From Granulibacter bethesdensis CGDNIH1 (GTDB lineage Bacteria > Pseudomonadota > Alphaproteobacteria > Acetobacterales > Acetobacteraceae), in contig NC_008343.2 in the NCBI RefSeq assembly GCF_000014285.2, positions 744,001 through 808,000 of the forward strand: a stretch of DNA of 64,000 nucleotides, read 5' to 3'. Position 1 is the stretch's first letter; the number at the start of each line of letters is the position of its first letter. A program made the position numbers and the translations under genes. The notes under the pieces are model-generated. The model made no database searches. It saw only the letters and a list, made by a program, of their open reading frames with translations, and was not told where the DNA came from. Below, piece by piece: positions 19,595 through 27,887 of this stretch.

Positions 19595-20866
19595 TTACCC
19601 GCGCGCCGGAGGGGGAGGAGTGGTCGCCGGATTGGGGGAGGCCGGGCCGGGTGCCACTTTCTGGCCCGGTTTCATGACGCGTTGCACACCCTCCACAATC
19701 ACTGTCTGGCCGGGTGTCAGCCCTTTCAGCACCACGGCGTTTTTCTGATCAGAGGCGCCGAGCTCGACATTGGTGCGGATGGCCTCGTTCTGGGCATTGA
19801 CGGTATAAACGTAATTGCCCTCCTGGTCGGACAGAACGGCAGCGCGCGGGATGGTCAGGGCCTCGACCGGCTGGACACCTTCCATGATGACCTGCACGAA
19901 TTCACCATCAATCAGCTCCCGTACCGCATGATCGCCGTCCTTGCTGATCATGGGATTGGCAACGGTGGCGCGCAGCAAGATCGTATCCGTCGTGCTGCTG
20001 ATGGTGTTGTCGGTGAAGTTCAAATCGCCTGTCTGGTCGTAGATACGCCCATCCGGCAGGCGTAGCTTGATTTTGACGGCTTTCAGGCCGCCTTTTTTGT
20101 CGTAGCGGTTCCGCAGCTCCAGCGCCTCCGGCACTGGCACCGGGAACAGGATCCACATCGGATCCTGACTGACGATGGTTGCCAGCGTGCCGGTATTCGG
20201 TGTGACCACGTTACCGATGGTCAGACTGGTGCGACCGATCTTGCCTGCAATCGGGGCGCGGATATCCGTATAGGCCAGATTGATCTGGGCTGAACGCAAT
20301 TGGGCCTGATTGGCCATGACCTGTGCCTCATCGGCCAGCACAGCGGCGCGGCTGTCATCATAGATCGAGCGTTGGCCTGCCGGCGTGTTCAACAGCGCCT
20401 TGGCACGGCCCATGGTCAGCTGGGCATTGTTCAGCGTGGCCTGCGCCTGCTGAACCGATGCGGCTTTCGCCTGCACATCCGCCTCGAAAGGCGGCTTTTC
20501 CAGCGTATAAAGCAGATCCCCCTTTTTGACCTCGGCCCCTTCCTTGAACAGCTGCTGCTCAAGAAAGGCCGTGACGCGGGGCACCAGATTAACGCGGTCA
20601 GTGGCCTGAATACGTCCGACAAACTCATTGGTCTGGGTGTAGGGAAGCTTCTCGGCCTTAATGACCCCAACCGGCGGCGGCCCTCCACCTGGCCGTCCCT
20701 GCGCCAGCGCTGTTTGAGCTGTGCCGGTCAGGAGTGCAACAGCCAGGCAGGCGGCCAGAGAAGTCGCTTTCAGAAAACTTCCCCCTGCATACGATGGGCG
20801 CTTCACCCCATCGGAGCGATGCGTCGATGCGGATGAGGGAGGGATATGAACGAAGCGATCATGCAT
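19595..20866 (-). CDS. RND efflux periplasmic adaptor (AcrA/MexA family)
   Basis: This membrane fusion protein links the RND pump to an outer-membrane channel. A secretion signal (LAACLAVALLTGTAQTALAQ) is followed by a barrel-sandwich hairpin: VGRIQATDRVNLVPRV, then coiled-coil repeats with QAQATLNN and AQVMANQAQLRSAQ, then DIRAPIAGKIGRT. The C-terminal tail is rich in Pro and Ala. The ATG at 20866 gives 423 residues; a GTG at 20806 would start right before the signal sequence and may be the true start. An operator-like dyad sits 44-63 bases upstream. Confidence 0.9.
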   Translation of the reverse strand: MHDRFVHIPPSSASTHRSDGVKRPSYAGGSFLKATSLAACLAVALLTGTAQTALAQGRPGGGPPPVGVIKAEKLPYTQTNEFVGRIQATDRVNLVPRVTAFLEQQLFKEGAEVKKGDLLYTLEKPPFEADVQAKAASVQQAQATLNNAQLTMGRAKALLNTPAGQRSIYDDSRAAVLADEAQVMANQAQLRSAQINLAYTDIRAPIAGKIGRTSLTIGNVVTPNTGTLATIVSQDPMWILFPVPVPEALELRNRYDKKGGLKAVKIKLRLPDGRIYDQTGDLNFTDNTISSTTDTILLRATVANPMISKDGDHAVRELIDGEFVQVIMEGVQPVEALTIPRAAVLSDQEGNYVYTVNAQNEAIRTNVELGASDQKNAVVLKGLTPGQTVIVEGVQRVMKPGQKVAPGPASPNPATTPPPPARG

Positions 20867-20909
20867 GGAAGTAGGATCCTGCCTTGCCATTGCCGGTCAG
20901 CATGTCATC

Positions 20910-20929
20910 TGACCGATTGGTCAACCAAT
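20910..20929. promoter_or_regulatory. TetR-type operator candidate upstream of the RND operon
   Basis: Two overlapping dyads are present: TGACC-GATT-GGTCA (20910-20923) and ATTGGT-CA-ACCAAT (20916-20929). The first differs by one central base from a 14-base core found upstream of kdsD (47671-47684). The site lies between the divergent adaptor gene and the transglycosylase gene, where an AcrR/TetR-family repressor of an efflux pump would bind. No TetR gene is present in the window. Confidence 0.5.
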
Positions 20930-21037
20930 AGTGACGCAGGTACGGAACGGTCAATCGTTGATGACAAATTATACTGTTCTGTCTTGGTGGCGTCATATTT
21001 GGCCTTCCGGCCGACATGCCGCATGTTCATCGCTGCC

Positions 21038-21856
21038 ATGACCGTTCAGACGCGCTGTTTCACACTGGTTTTATGTTTTATCTCCCTCTTCATCGGAGAG
21101 CCAACCTTGAGGGCTGCGTCCGTGGAGGAGCCGGTGCGGGAGCAAAGGGTATCTCCCGAAACATGGGCGCGTGAGCAGTCGAGACTGTGCCGGAACGCGA
21201 TTGAGGAGGCCGAGCGCCTTTTCCCGGTCAAAAAAGGATTATTGCTGGCCATTTCCCGGGTTGAAAGCGGTCGCCCTGTCCAGATTGAGGCCAGTAGACT
21301 CGCCCAGTCACTGGAGCCTTGGCCATGGACCATCAATGCGGATGGGCAGGGCTATTTTTTTGACAGCAAGGCTGCGGCTGTCGCATGGGCAAAGCAGGCG
21401 CTCGCTCAGAAACGTGTTCAATTTATGGATATCGGATGCATGCAGGTGGATTTGCAGATGCATCCTGCTGCCTTCAAAACCGTGGAGGATGCGTTTGATC
21501 CTCACACAAATGTGACCTACGCTGCCCGGTTTCTGACAGCACTGTATGATGGCCCGGCCAATAGCGATTGGGGATTGGCGGCGGGACTCTATCATTCCTC
21601 GACCCCGGCGCTGGCGGCTGACTATCGCAACAGGGTGGCGGCTGTAGGGGCGGGAGTGGTCTCGACGGTGATTGCCTTTCCGCCGACTTTCCTGTCGGCG
21701 AAGCGGGCCGGGACACTGCATATGGCATTGGCGGGGGGAGGATCACTGGCGATCAATGTCCGCCGTCAACCTGCCCGCCTCCATCGCAGGCAGAGCCCCT
21801 GTGCGGTGGCGCGTATGCTCGGCCCCTACCTGCCGCGCCGCCCGCGAGGATGCTGA
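21038..21856 (+). CDS. Exported lytic transglycosylase-like protein
   Basis: This protein of about 272 residues has a signal peptide (CFTLVLCFISLFIGEPTLRA). A goose-lysozyme/SLT-like domain follows, with KKGLLLAISRVESGR containing the presumed catalytic Glu. FMDIGCMQVDLQMHP and FDPHTNVTYAARFL are also typical of family 1 transglycosylases. It would cut peptidoglycan between MurNAc and GlcNAc in the periplasm. The C-terminus, rich in Arg and Pro, looks unstructured. An ATG at 21023 is an alternative start. It is divergent from the RND pair and need not be related to it. Confidence 0.8.
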   Translation: MTVQTRCFTLVLCFISLFIGEPTLRAASVEEPVREQRVSPETWAREQSRLCRNAIEEAERLFPVKKGLLLAISRVESGRPVQIEASRLAQSLEPWPWTINADGQGYFFDSKAAAVAWAKQALAQKRVQFMDIGCMQVDLQMHPAAFKTVEDAFDPHTNVTYAARFLTALYDGPANSDWGLAAGLYHSSTPALAADYRNRVAAVGAGVVSTVIAFPPTFLSAKRAGTLHMALAGGGSLAINVRRQPARLHRRQSPCAVARMLGPYLPRRPRGC

Positions 21857-21881
21857 CGGCGCAAACAGGAAGAGTCGCTCT

Positions 21882-22727
21882 TCAGCCCTGATAGGTGGTC
21901 TGTCGTTGTTCGCCGAGACCGGAGACGCCCAGCGTCATGGTCTGGCCGGGGCGCAGATAGATCGGCTCCGGTTTTTTGCCCATGCCGACGCCCGGAGGGG
22001 TGCCGGTGGCAATCAGATCCCCAGGATGCAGGGTGATGAACTGGCTGACATAGCTGACCAGGGTCCGCACGCCGAAGATCATGGTGCGTGTATTGCCGGT
22101 CTGCATCCGCTCACCATCCACATCGGTCCACAGATCGAGGTTTTGAGGATCGGGAATTTCGTCCTGTGTCACCAGCCATGGACCGACCGGTCCGAACGTG
22201 TCGCAGCCCTTGCCCTTGTCCCAGGTGCCTGCGCGTTTGGTCTGGTATTCGCGCTCGCTGACATCGTTGATGATGCAGTAGCCGGCGACATGCTTCATGG
22301 CATCTTCCTCGCTGACATTCCGGGCGAGGCTGCCGATGACGATCCCCAACTCCACTTCCCAGTCCGTGCTGGTCGAGCCGGGAGGAATGCGGACATCGTC
22401 ATAGGGACCGCAGAATGCCCCCAGCGATTTCAGAAACAGGATCGGCTCGCGCGGGATTTTACCACCGGTTTCGGCGGCATGGTCGGCATAATTGAGGCCG
22501 ATACAGATAAAATTGAGCGGCAACGGCACGCATGGTCCGATTCTGGGGGAACCTTCGACCAGCGGCAGGGTTTCCGGGTCCAGACGACCGAGTCTGGCCA
22601 GCCCTTCCGGCGACAATACGCTGCCTGCGAAGTCATTGACATAATGCGAGACATCGCGCGGACGACCGGCAGAATCCAGAATGGCAGGTTTTTCTTGCCC
22701 GGAAGGGCCAAGTCTAAGCAATTTCAT
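21882..22727 (-). CDS. Fumarylacetoacetate hydrolase family protein
   Basis: This 281-residue protein of the FAH fold has the metal-binding motifs FICIGLNYADHAAE, FLKSLGAF, STDWEVELGIVIG and GDLIATGTPPGVGMG. Members act on C-C bonds of beta-diketo acids, or as 2-hydroxyhepta-2,4-diene-1,7-dioate isomerases, ureidoglycolate lyases or acylpyruvases; the substrate cannot be set from sequence alone. The ATG at 22727 is preceded by GGGAGA nine bases upstream. The longer frame starting at 22961 is antisense to the pepN start and is rejected. Confidence 0.88.
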   Translation of the reverse strand: MKLLRLGPSGQEKPAILDSAGRPRDVSHYVNDFAGSVLSPEGLARLGRLDPETLPLVEGSPRIGPCVPLPLNFICIGLNYADHAAETGGKIPREPILFLKSLGAFCGPYDDVRIPPGSTSTDWEVELGIVIGSLARNVSEEDAMKHVAGYCIINDVSEREYQTKRAGTWDKGKGCDTFGPVGPWLVTQDEIPDPQNLDLWTDVDGERMQTGNTRTMIFGVRTLVSYVSQFITLHPGDLIATGTPPGVGMGKKPEPIYLRPGQTMTLGVSGLGEQRQTTYQG

Positions 22728-22908
22728 ATCATAATCTCCCCTCATTTTCGGCATATCATTTCGCAATGGCAGAGGGAAGCCGTGAAAATGCATGAGGCTG
22801 ATGCATCTGACTGATACATGGCCTGTGTGGATGGGTGGTTGAGCCGGTCGGGAATGCCCTCCATCCTGCACGGCATCGCGCCTTTTTTGCTGTTGATGCC
22901 CATTCCGG

Positions 22909-25599
22909 ATGAAAGACACAGACATCATGTCCGCAGATGCCAGCTCCGCACCGTCTTCCACCCTTGCTTCGGTGCCGGTCCGGCTGAGTGATTACACGCC
23001 GCCCGCCTACGGGGTAGAACAGGTCGATCTGGTGTTCCGTCTGGATCCCGCCCGAACCGTGGTGCAATCGCGGCTGCATGTGATCCGCCAGCCCGGTACG
23101 CCGGAAGGGGCCGTTTTCCACCTGGACGGCGAGGCGCTGGAACTGCTGTCCCTCCGCATCGATGGCAGGGAGGTCGGCGCAGAAGAATATCACCTCACCC
23201 GGCATGGGCTGGACATATCCGGCCTGCCTGCCGAAAGCGTGCTGGAGATCGATACCGCCATTGCACCGGAGCAGAATACCGAACTCAGCGGACTGTATGT
23301 CTCACAGGGAGCGTTCTTCACGCAGTGCGAGGCGGAAGGCTTCCGGCGGATCACCTATTTCCCGGATCGCCCGGATGTCATGGCACGCTATACCACCACC
23401 ATCGTCGCGCCGCGTACGGTGCCGGTGTTGTTGTCAAACGGCAATCCGGTTGATGCGGGGGAGGCTGAAGGCGGACTGCACTGGGCGAAGTGGGAGGATC
23501 CGCACCCGAAGCCCTGTTATCTGTTTGCGCTGGTGGCTGGTGATCTGGCTGCCGTACGGGACAGTTTCGTCACACGCTCAGGCCGGAGAGTTGCTCTGGC
23601 AATATGGGTGAGGGAGGGGGATCAGGACCGCTGTGCCCATGCGATGGACAGCCTGAAACGTTCGATGCGCTGGGACGAGGACGTGTTTGGCCTCGAATAT
23701 GACCTTGATGTCTTCAATATCGCCGCCGTCAGCGATTTCAATATGGGGGCGATGGAGAATAAGGGGCTGAATGTCTTCAATACCAAATATGTGCTGGCCC
23801 GCCCCGATACTGCGACGGACAGCGATTATCAGGGTATCGAGACCGTCATCGCCCATGAGTATTTCCATAACTGGACAGGCAATCGGGTGACCTGCCGGGA
23901 CTGGTTTCAGCTGACCCTGAAGGAGGGGCTGACGGTTTTCCGGGATCAGGAATTCAGCGCCGATATGGGCAGCCGGGCGGTCAAGCGCATCTCCGATGTG
24001 CGCACCTTGCGGGCAGCGCAATTCCGGGAGGATGCCGGGCCGCTGGCTCATCCGGTGCGCCCTGAAACTTATATAAAGATCGATAATTTCTATACGGCGA
24101 CTGTTTATCAGAAAGGGGCCGAGCTTGTCCGCATGATCCGCACCCTGATCGGGCGGGAGAAATTCCGGCAGGGGATGGATCTGTATTTCCAGCGCCACGA
24201 CAACCATGCCGTGACGCTGGAGGATTTCGCTGCTGCCATGCAGGATGCCTCCGGGATTGATTTGTCCCTGTTCCGGCGCTGGTACGGGCAGGCGGGTACG
24301 CCGGTCCTGCGGATCACGGATGAGTATGATGCCTCGGCGCATCGTTATGTACTGCACGTGACCCAGTATACGCCGCCAACACCGGGGCAGGAGGAAAAGC
24401 AGCCTTTGCTGATTCCCATTGCGGTCGGGTTGCTGGATGAAACCGGCGCGGCCCTGTCATTCCGGTTGGAGGGGGAGGAAAAAGCCCATTCCGACACAAG
24501 AATTCTCCGTCTGGAACAGGAAACACAGAGCTTCGTATTCCATGATGTTGCACGGGCACCGCAGCCTTCCCTGCTGCGGGATTTCTCTGCACCGGTAAAA
24601 TTGGCCGATACGCCTGCGGACAGGCTGCGTTTTCTCGCGGCCTATGATTCCGATCCGTTTGTGCGCTGGGATTCCGGGCAGCAATACGCCACGCAGAAAC
24701 TGTTGCAGCAGGTAGCGGCTTCCCGGGATGGCGCGGCTCCATCGCTGGATGAGGGTATTATGGAGAGTGTGGCTGCCTCCATCGCCCGTGCGCCGGAAGA
24801 CCCGGCATTGGCGGCGGAGGCGATGGCACTGCCGGCGGAAACCACATTGGCGGATGCGATGGAGGTGGTGGATGTCGAAGGTATTCATGCCGTGCGCCGT
24901 ACCGCGCGCGCTGCGATCGGCCAGCATCTGCGGGCCGCGTTACGGGCAGGATATGAGGCATGGAGCACGGGCGATGTGACCGCGCTAGATGGCAGGGCAA
25001 TGGGCGGCCGGGCTTTCCGCAATGCCTGTCTCGGCTATCTGGCCGCAGCCGATGATGGGAAAGCCGGTGAGGGTGTGACACTGGCCTGGAAACAGTTTCA
25101 GGCCAATCGCTGCATGACGGATGTACTGGCTGCCTTGTCGGTGCTGGCGGATACCGACGTGCCGGAGCGGGAGCAAGCGCTGGTGCTGTTCTATGATCGC
25201 TGGCGGGGGGATGCGTTGGTGCTGGATAAATGGTTTGCCATCCAGGCCATGTCCTCTCGTCCGGACGCACTGGAGCAGGTGAGGCGGTTGATCAGTCATC
25301 CTGAGTTCGACTGGCGTAACCCGAACCGGGTGCGGGCGGTGCTGACCAGTTTTGCGTCCGGTAATCAGGTCCGCTTCCATGATGCGTCGGGGGCAGGCTA
25401 TGCGTTTCTGGCGGACGCGATTCTGCATCTGGATGGCATTAACGGCCAGATCGCGGCCCGGATGACGGCGCCTCTGGGGGCATGGCGGCGGCAGGATCAG
25501 GCCCGTGCGGAGATGATGCAGGCCCAGTTGCGGCGCATTGCAGCCAGGCCGAACCTGTCCGGGAATGTAAGGGAGATCGTTGATCGTAGTCTTCGCTGA
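22909..25599 (+). CDS. pepN: Aminopeptidase N (M1 family)
   Basis: This 896-residue zinc metallopeptidase removes N-terminal residues from peptides in the cytoplasm. The GAMENKGLN exopeptidase motif is present, followed by the gluzincin site HEYFHNWTGNRV with the downstream Glu in LKEGLTVFRDQEF. The C-terminal DUF3458-type domains match bacterial PepN of about 870-890 residues. The ATG at 22909 is used; a second in-frame ATG at 22927 is possible. No obvious terminator follows. Confidence 0.95.
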   Translation: MKDTDIMSADASSAPSSTLASVPVRLSDYTPPAYGVEQVDLVFRLDPARTVVQSRLHVIRQPGTPEGAVFHLDGEALELLSLRIDGREVGAEEYHLTRHGLDISGLPAESVLEIDTAIAPEQNTELSGLYVSQGAFFTQCEAEGFRRITYFPDRPDVMARYTTTIVAPRTVPVLLSNGNPVDAGEAEGGLHWAKWEDPHPKPCYLFALVAGDLAAVRDSFVTRSGRRVALAIWVREGDQDRCAHAMDSLKRSMRWDEDVFGLEYDLDVFNIAAVSDFNMGAMENKGLNVFNTKYVLARPDTATDSDYQGIETVIAHEYFHNWTGNRVTCRDWFQLTLKEGLTVFRDQEFSADMGSRAVKRISDVRTLRAAQFREDAGPLAHPVRPETYIKIDNFYTATVYQKGAELVRMIRTLIGREKFRQGMDLYFQRHDNHAVTLEDFAAAMQDASGIDLSLFRRWYGQAGTPVLRITDEYDASAHRYVLHVTQYTPPTPGQEEKQPLLIPIAVGLLDETGAALSFRLEGEEKAHSDTRILRLEQETQSFVFHDVARAPQPSLLRDFSAPVKLADTPADRLRFLAAYDSDPFVRWDSGQQYATQKLLQQVAASRDGAAPSLDEGIMESVAASIARAPEDPALAAEAMALPAETTLADAMEVVDVEGIHAVRRTARAAIGQHLRAALRAGYEAWSTGDVTALDGRAMGGRAFRNACLGYLAAADDGKAGEGVTLAWKQFQANRCMTDVLAALSVLADTDVPEREQALVLFYDRWRGDALVLDKWFAIQAMSSRPDALEQVRRLISHPEFDWRNPNRVRAVLTSFASGNQVRFHDASGAGYAFLADAILHLDGINGQIAARMTAPLGAWRRQDQARAEMMQAQLRRIAARPNLSGNVREIVDRSLR

Positions 25600-25622
25600 C
25601 GCGCAGTCAGGTTACAAATTCG

Positions 25623-25657
25623 TATCAAACATATCTATACGTATTGATATATTGATA
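25623..25657. promoter_or_regulatory. AT-rich dyad upstream of the metallothionein gene
   Basis: In this GC-rich genome the stretch is strikingly AT-rich. Nested inverted repeats share one centre: TATCAA (25623-25628) with TTGATA (25652-25657), ATATC (25631-25635) with GATAT (25646-25650), and ATACGTAT (25637-25644). The position and symmetry resemble an ArsR/SmtB-type metal-sensor operator, but no such regulator gene lies in the window. Confidence 0.5.
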
Positions 25658-25672
25658 ATGTTGGAGTAGGGA

Positions 25673-25738
25673 ATGGTTCTGCCGCAGCGGTCATCAAAAT
25701 TACTCCCTGCGGTCACATCAATAATGATCGAGGAATGA
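25673..25738 (+). CDS. Possible 21-residue leader peptide before the metallothionein
   Basis: An ATG with GGAG six bases upstream opens a 21-codon frame that closes five bases before the metallothionein start. Its sequence resembles nothing I know. It may be a translated leader coupling to the next gene or a chance frame; the ribosome binding site and tight spacing are the only support. Confidence 0.25.
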   Translation: MVLPQRSSKLLPAVTSIMIEE

Positions 25739-25742
25739 ACCC

Positions 25743-25907
25743 ATGAGCGCCACCACCCTTAAATGTGCCTGCCCCGATTGTGTGTGCGAAGTCGAGCAGG
25801 GCAAGGGCATCCAGCGTGATGGCCAGACCTATTGCGATGAAGCCTGTGCGTCTCACCACAAGGACGGTTCTGGCTGCCACCATGCGGGTTGTGCCTGCCA
25901 CGGCTGA
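25743..25907 (+). CDS. smtA: SmtA-type bacterial metallothionein
   Basis: This 54-residue Cys/His-rich protein has nine cysteines at residues 8, 10, 13, 15, 31, 35, 45, 50 and 52 in the SmtA pattern. KCACPDCVCEV is followed by YCDEAC and then CHHAGCACHG, almost the cyanobacterial SmtA layout including the His-rich ending. Members bind zinc, and also cadmium or copper, as a cytoplasmic metal-thiolate cluster. GAGGA lies eight bases before the ATG, an AT-rich dyad lies upstream and a strong terminator follows, so it is a single-gene unit. Confidence 0.92.
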   Translation: MSATTLKCACPDCVCEVEQGKGIQRDGQTYCDEACASHHKDGSGCHHAGCACHG

Positions 25908-25927
25908 TTGACCACAGATTGATCAAT

Positions 25928-25966
25928 AAACGGGCGGCGTTGTGCAGGGCATGACGCCGCCCGTTT
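25928..25966 (+). terminator. Terminator of the metallothionein gene
   Basis: Perfect 13-bp arms (AAACGGGCGGCGT at 25928-25940 and its complement at 25954-25966) enclose a 13-base loop 20 bases after the stop. The T-run within and after the second arm is short (TTTG), so it may also act as a 3' stabilising hairpin. Confidence 0.75.
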
Positions 25967-26050
25967 GTAATGGGGTAACACGCTTTAGTGTCGTTGTTTC
26001 TCTATTCCCCGTGTGGCCTCTTGCCGGATCATCAGGGGGGCCGTACACCG

Positions 26051-26071
26051 CATGATCATTGAATGATCATG
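26051..26071. promoter_or_regulatory. 21-bp perfect palindrome at the start of the TauE/SafE gene
   Basis: Ten-base arms (CATGATCATT and AATGATCATG) surround one central G at 26061. Perfect 10-1-10 symmetry is expected well under once by chance in 64 kb. It covers the earliest possible start codon (TTG 26059) of the transporter, so it is most simply an operator for a dimeric repressor or activator, with translation beginning further downstream. Confidence 0.6.
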
Positions 26072-26880
26072 GGCAACGGGCGGTTTCTGTTTTGGATTGG
26101 TTTACACATATCGATCCCGCTTATGCGCTTTCCGGTCTTGGAGTGGGTTGCCTTGTCGGCATGACCGGCGTTGGTGGCGGCTCCCTGATGACACCTTTGC
26201 TGGTTCTGGTGTTGGGAGTGCATCCGCAAACGGCGATTGGGACCGATCTTTTATTTGCCGCTATTACGAAATCGGTTGGCACGTCGGTTCACGGGTTCTC
26301 CCGTAATATCGACTGGGCTGTTGTAAGGCGTCTGGCATCCGGCAGCATCCCGGCTTCTGCGTTGACGCTGCTATGGCTGCATGGCCATGGTGGGCTGGAG
26401 CCTGAAATATCCCGTATCATGGGAAATATTCTGGGTGGAGCATTATTGCTGACCGCAGGCAGCCTCTTTTTCCGTCCCTGGCTGCACAGGATTGCCGGGG
26501 CCAGAAGAAAGCCTCTGTCACCAGCGCGCGTGTCCAGTCTGACCGTGTTGTTCGGCATATGCCTTGGTGTGCTGGTGTCGCTCTCCTCCGTCGGGGCCGG
26601 TGCCATTGGCGTGACGGTGCTGATTGCCCTGTATCCTGAACTGTCTATGGCACGGATTGTCGGATCCGATGTTGCCCATGCAGTTCCACTGACGATGATT
26701 GCGGGCTTGGGACATTGGATGCTGGGATCAGTGAACGGAATACTACTTCTATCCCTGCTGGCCGGCTCACTGCCGGGAGTGATCGTTGGCAGCTTACTGT
26801 CACCCCGTATGCCTGCAGATATTTTGCGTGCCCTGTTAGGCAGCATACTGACGATCGTCGGCCTGCGCCTCCTGTTCTAG
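26059..26880 (+). CDS. TauE/SafE family membrane transporter
   Basis: This 273-residue protein has about eight hydrophobic helices in two halves, each with a glycine-rich turn (GVGCLVGMTGVGGGSLMTP in the first, SLSSVGAGAIGVTVL in the second). That is the TauE/SafE arrangement. Members export or import sulfite, organosulfonates and similar anions; the substrate here is unknown. No ATG exists before the first helix. TTG at 26059 is the first possible start and TTG at 26092 the next; the palindrome over the first one favours the second. It does not form an operon with the metallothionein because a terminator lies between. Confidence 0.85.
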   Translation: MNDHGQRAVSVLDWFTHIDPAYALSGLGVGCLVGMTGVGGGSLMTPLLVLVLGVHPQTAIGTDLLFAAITKSVGTSVHGFSRNIDWAVVRRLASGSIPASALTLLWLHGHGGLEPEISRIMGNILGGALLLTAGSLFFRPWLHRIAGARRKPLSPARVSSLTVLFGICLGVLVSLSSVGAGAIGVTVLIALYPELSMARIVGSDVAHAVPLTMIAGLGHWMLGSVNGILLLSLLAGSLPGVIVGSLLSPRMPADILRALLGSILTIVGLRLLF

Positions 26881-26902
26881 CAGGCCGGTCACAAGCCAAT
26901 TT

Positions 26903-27091
26903 TTATCGGGCCGTGATCACAAAGGATGATGGAGGAGGTGAGGGAGGAGGCGATTCGGTTTCCTGCAGGATTTCAATCAGCGCCTCTTCCCAGAATTCCT
27001 CGTTTCGCCCGTGAGGACGGCCTGCCTTTTCCCATAGAAGGTACGCACGAACGCGTACCCTTTCATCCTGCCGGGTAATTGATCCAGCCAT
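26903..27091 (-). CDS. Small DUF2934 protein
   Basis: This 62-residue protein matches the short DUF2934 pattern: VRVRAYLLWEKAGRPHGRN followed by EFWEEALIEIL, that is, a helix with the AYxLWExxGRPxG core and an acidic helix. The tail is Pro/Ser-rich. The function of the family is unknown; it is common in alpha- and betaproteobacteria and often found singly. It starts at ATG 27091, convergent with the TauE/SafE gene. Confidence 0.7.
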   Translation of the reverse strand: MAGSITRQDERVRVRAYLLWEKAGRPHGRNEEFWEEALIEILQETESPPPSPPPSSFVITAR

Positions 27092-27229
27092 GGCTAATCC
27101 TCATGCGTAGCAACCGTCGATGGTTCATTCCATTCTGACATTCCCAACGCTCAAGATAGCCAGTGGCTGCATACAATCTCCATTAAAAAAATGCAGGCGG
27201 CCTTCACATCCTCTTGCTGGAAGCCTTTC

Positions 27230-27757
27230 TTAGGAGAGGGCGGCTTCACCATCCAGGGTAGCGGCAACGGCATGCACAGTGGCGGCAATACGGATTGCTG
27301 CCTGCACCTGTTCCTGCGTTAAACCGTTCTGGCGCACGATTTTCTCGTGGCTTTCCATGCACATGCCGCATCCGTTGATGGCAGAGACGGCCAGAGACCA
27401 CAGCTCGAAATCGACCTTGTCGACACCGGGCTTGGCCATAACGTTCATCCGCAACCGGGCAGGCAGGTTTGCGTAATCACCACCCACCAGATGCACGAAG
27501 CGGTAATAGACATTGTTCATGCCCATAATGGCAGCGGCCGCCTTGGCAGCGGCAAGGGCTTCGGCACTGAGTTGCGGCCCGAATTCGGCCAGGATGGCGC
27601 TGGTCACGAGGTTGCTGCGGGAGGCGAGGGCGGAGGCGATGAAAGTGCCTGCTTTCTGCTGCTGATTCAGCACGTCTTCATTGGCCAGCGAGCCGAGATT
27701 CAGCTTCAGATCCTTGGCGTATTCGGGCAGTGCGTTTTTCAGATTTTCGATGGACAT
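27230..27757 (-). CDS. ahpD: Alkylhydroperoxidase AhpD
   Basis: This 175-residue protein of the carboxymuconolactone decarboxylase fold has the redox motif CGMC (Cys130, Cys133) followed by His137 in ESHEK. It reduces the disulfide of AhpC as the thiol adaptor of the peroxidase system. Starting at ATG 27757, with AGGAAC upstream, fits the family length; the frame continues upstream into ahpC but that part is antisense-like. It lies 130 bases after ahpC on the same strand, so both are probably co-transcribed. Confidence 0.95.
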
Positions 27758-27887
27758 GGTGTTTGTTCCTGTCATGAAGGGGCACCAGACGCAGAAACGG
27801 CCCGGCAGGGCCGGGCCGCTGCTGGAGCACCGGCCTTCATCCCTGCCGGAAGCGTTAGATGAAGGAGGTGCAGTTCTGGGGGCTGGT

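Noticed and set aside
21069-21083. Hairpin-like GAAGAG/CTCTTC after the transglycosylase gene (21869-21883)
   Set aside because: Only a 6-bp stem without a T-run, partly inside the neighbouring gene's stop; not enough for a terminator call. The sequence lies at 21869-21883, not in the coding region named by these coordinates.
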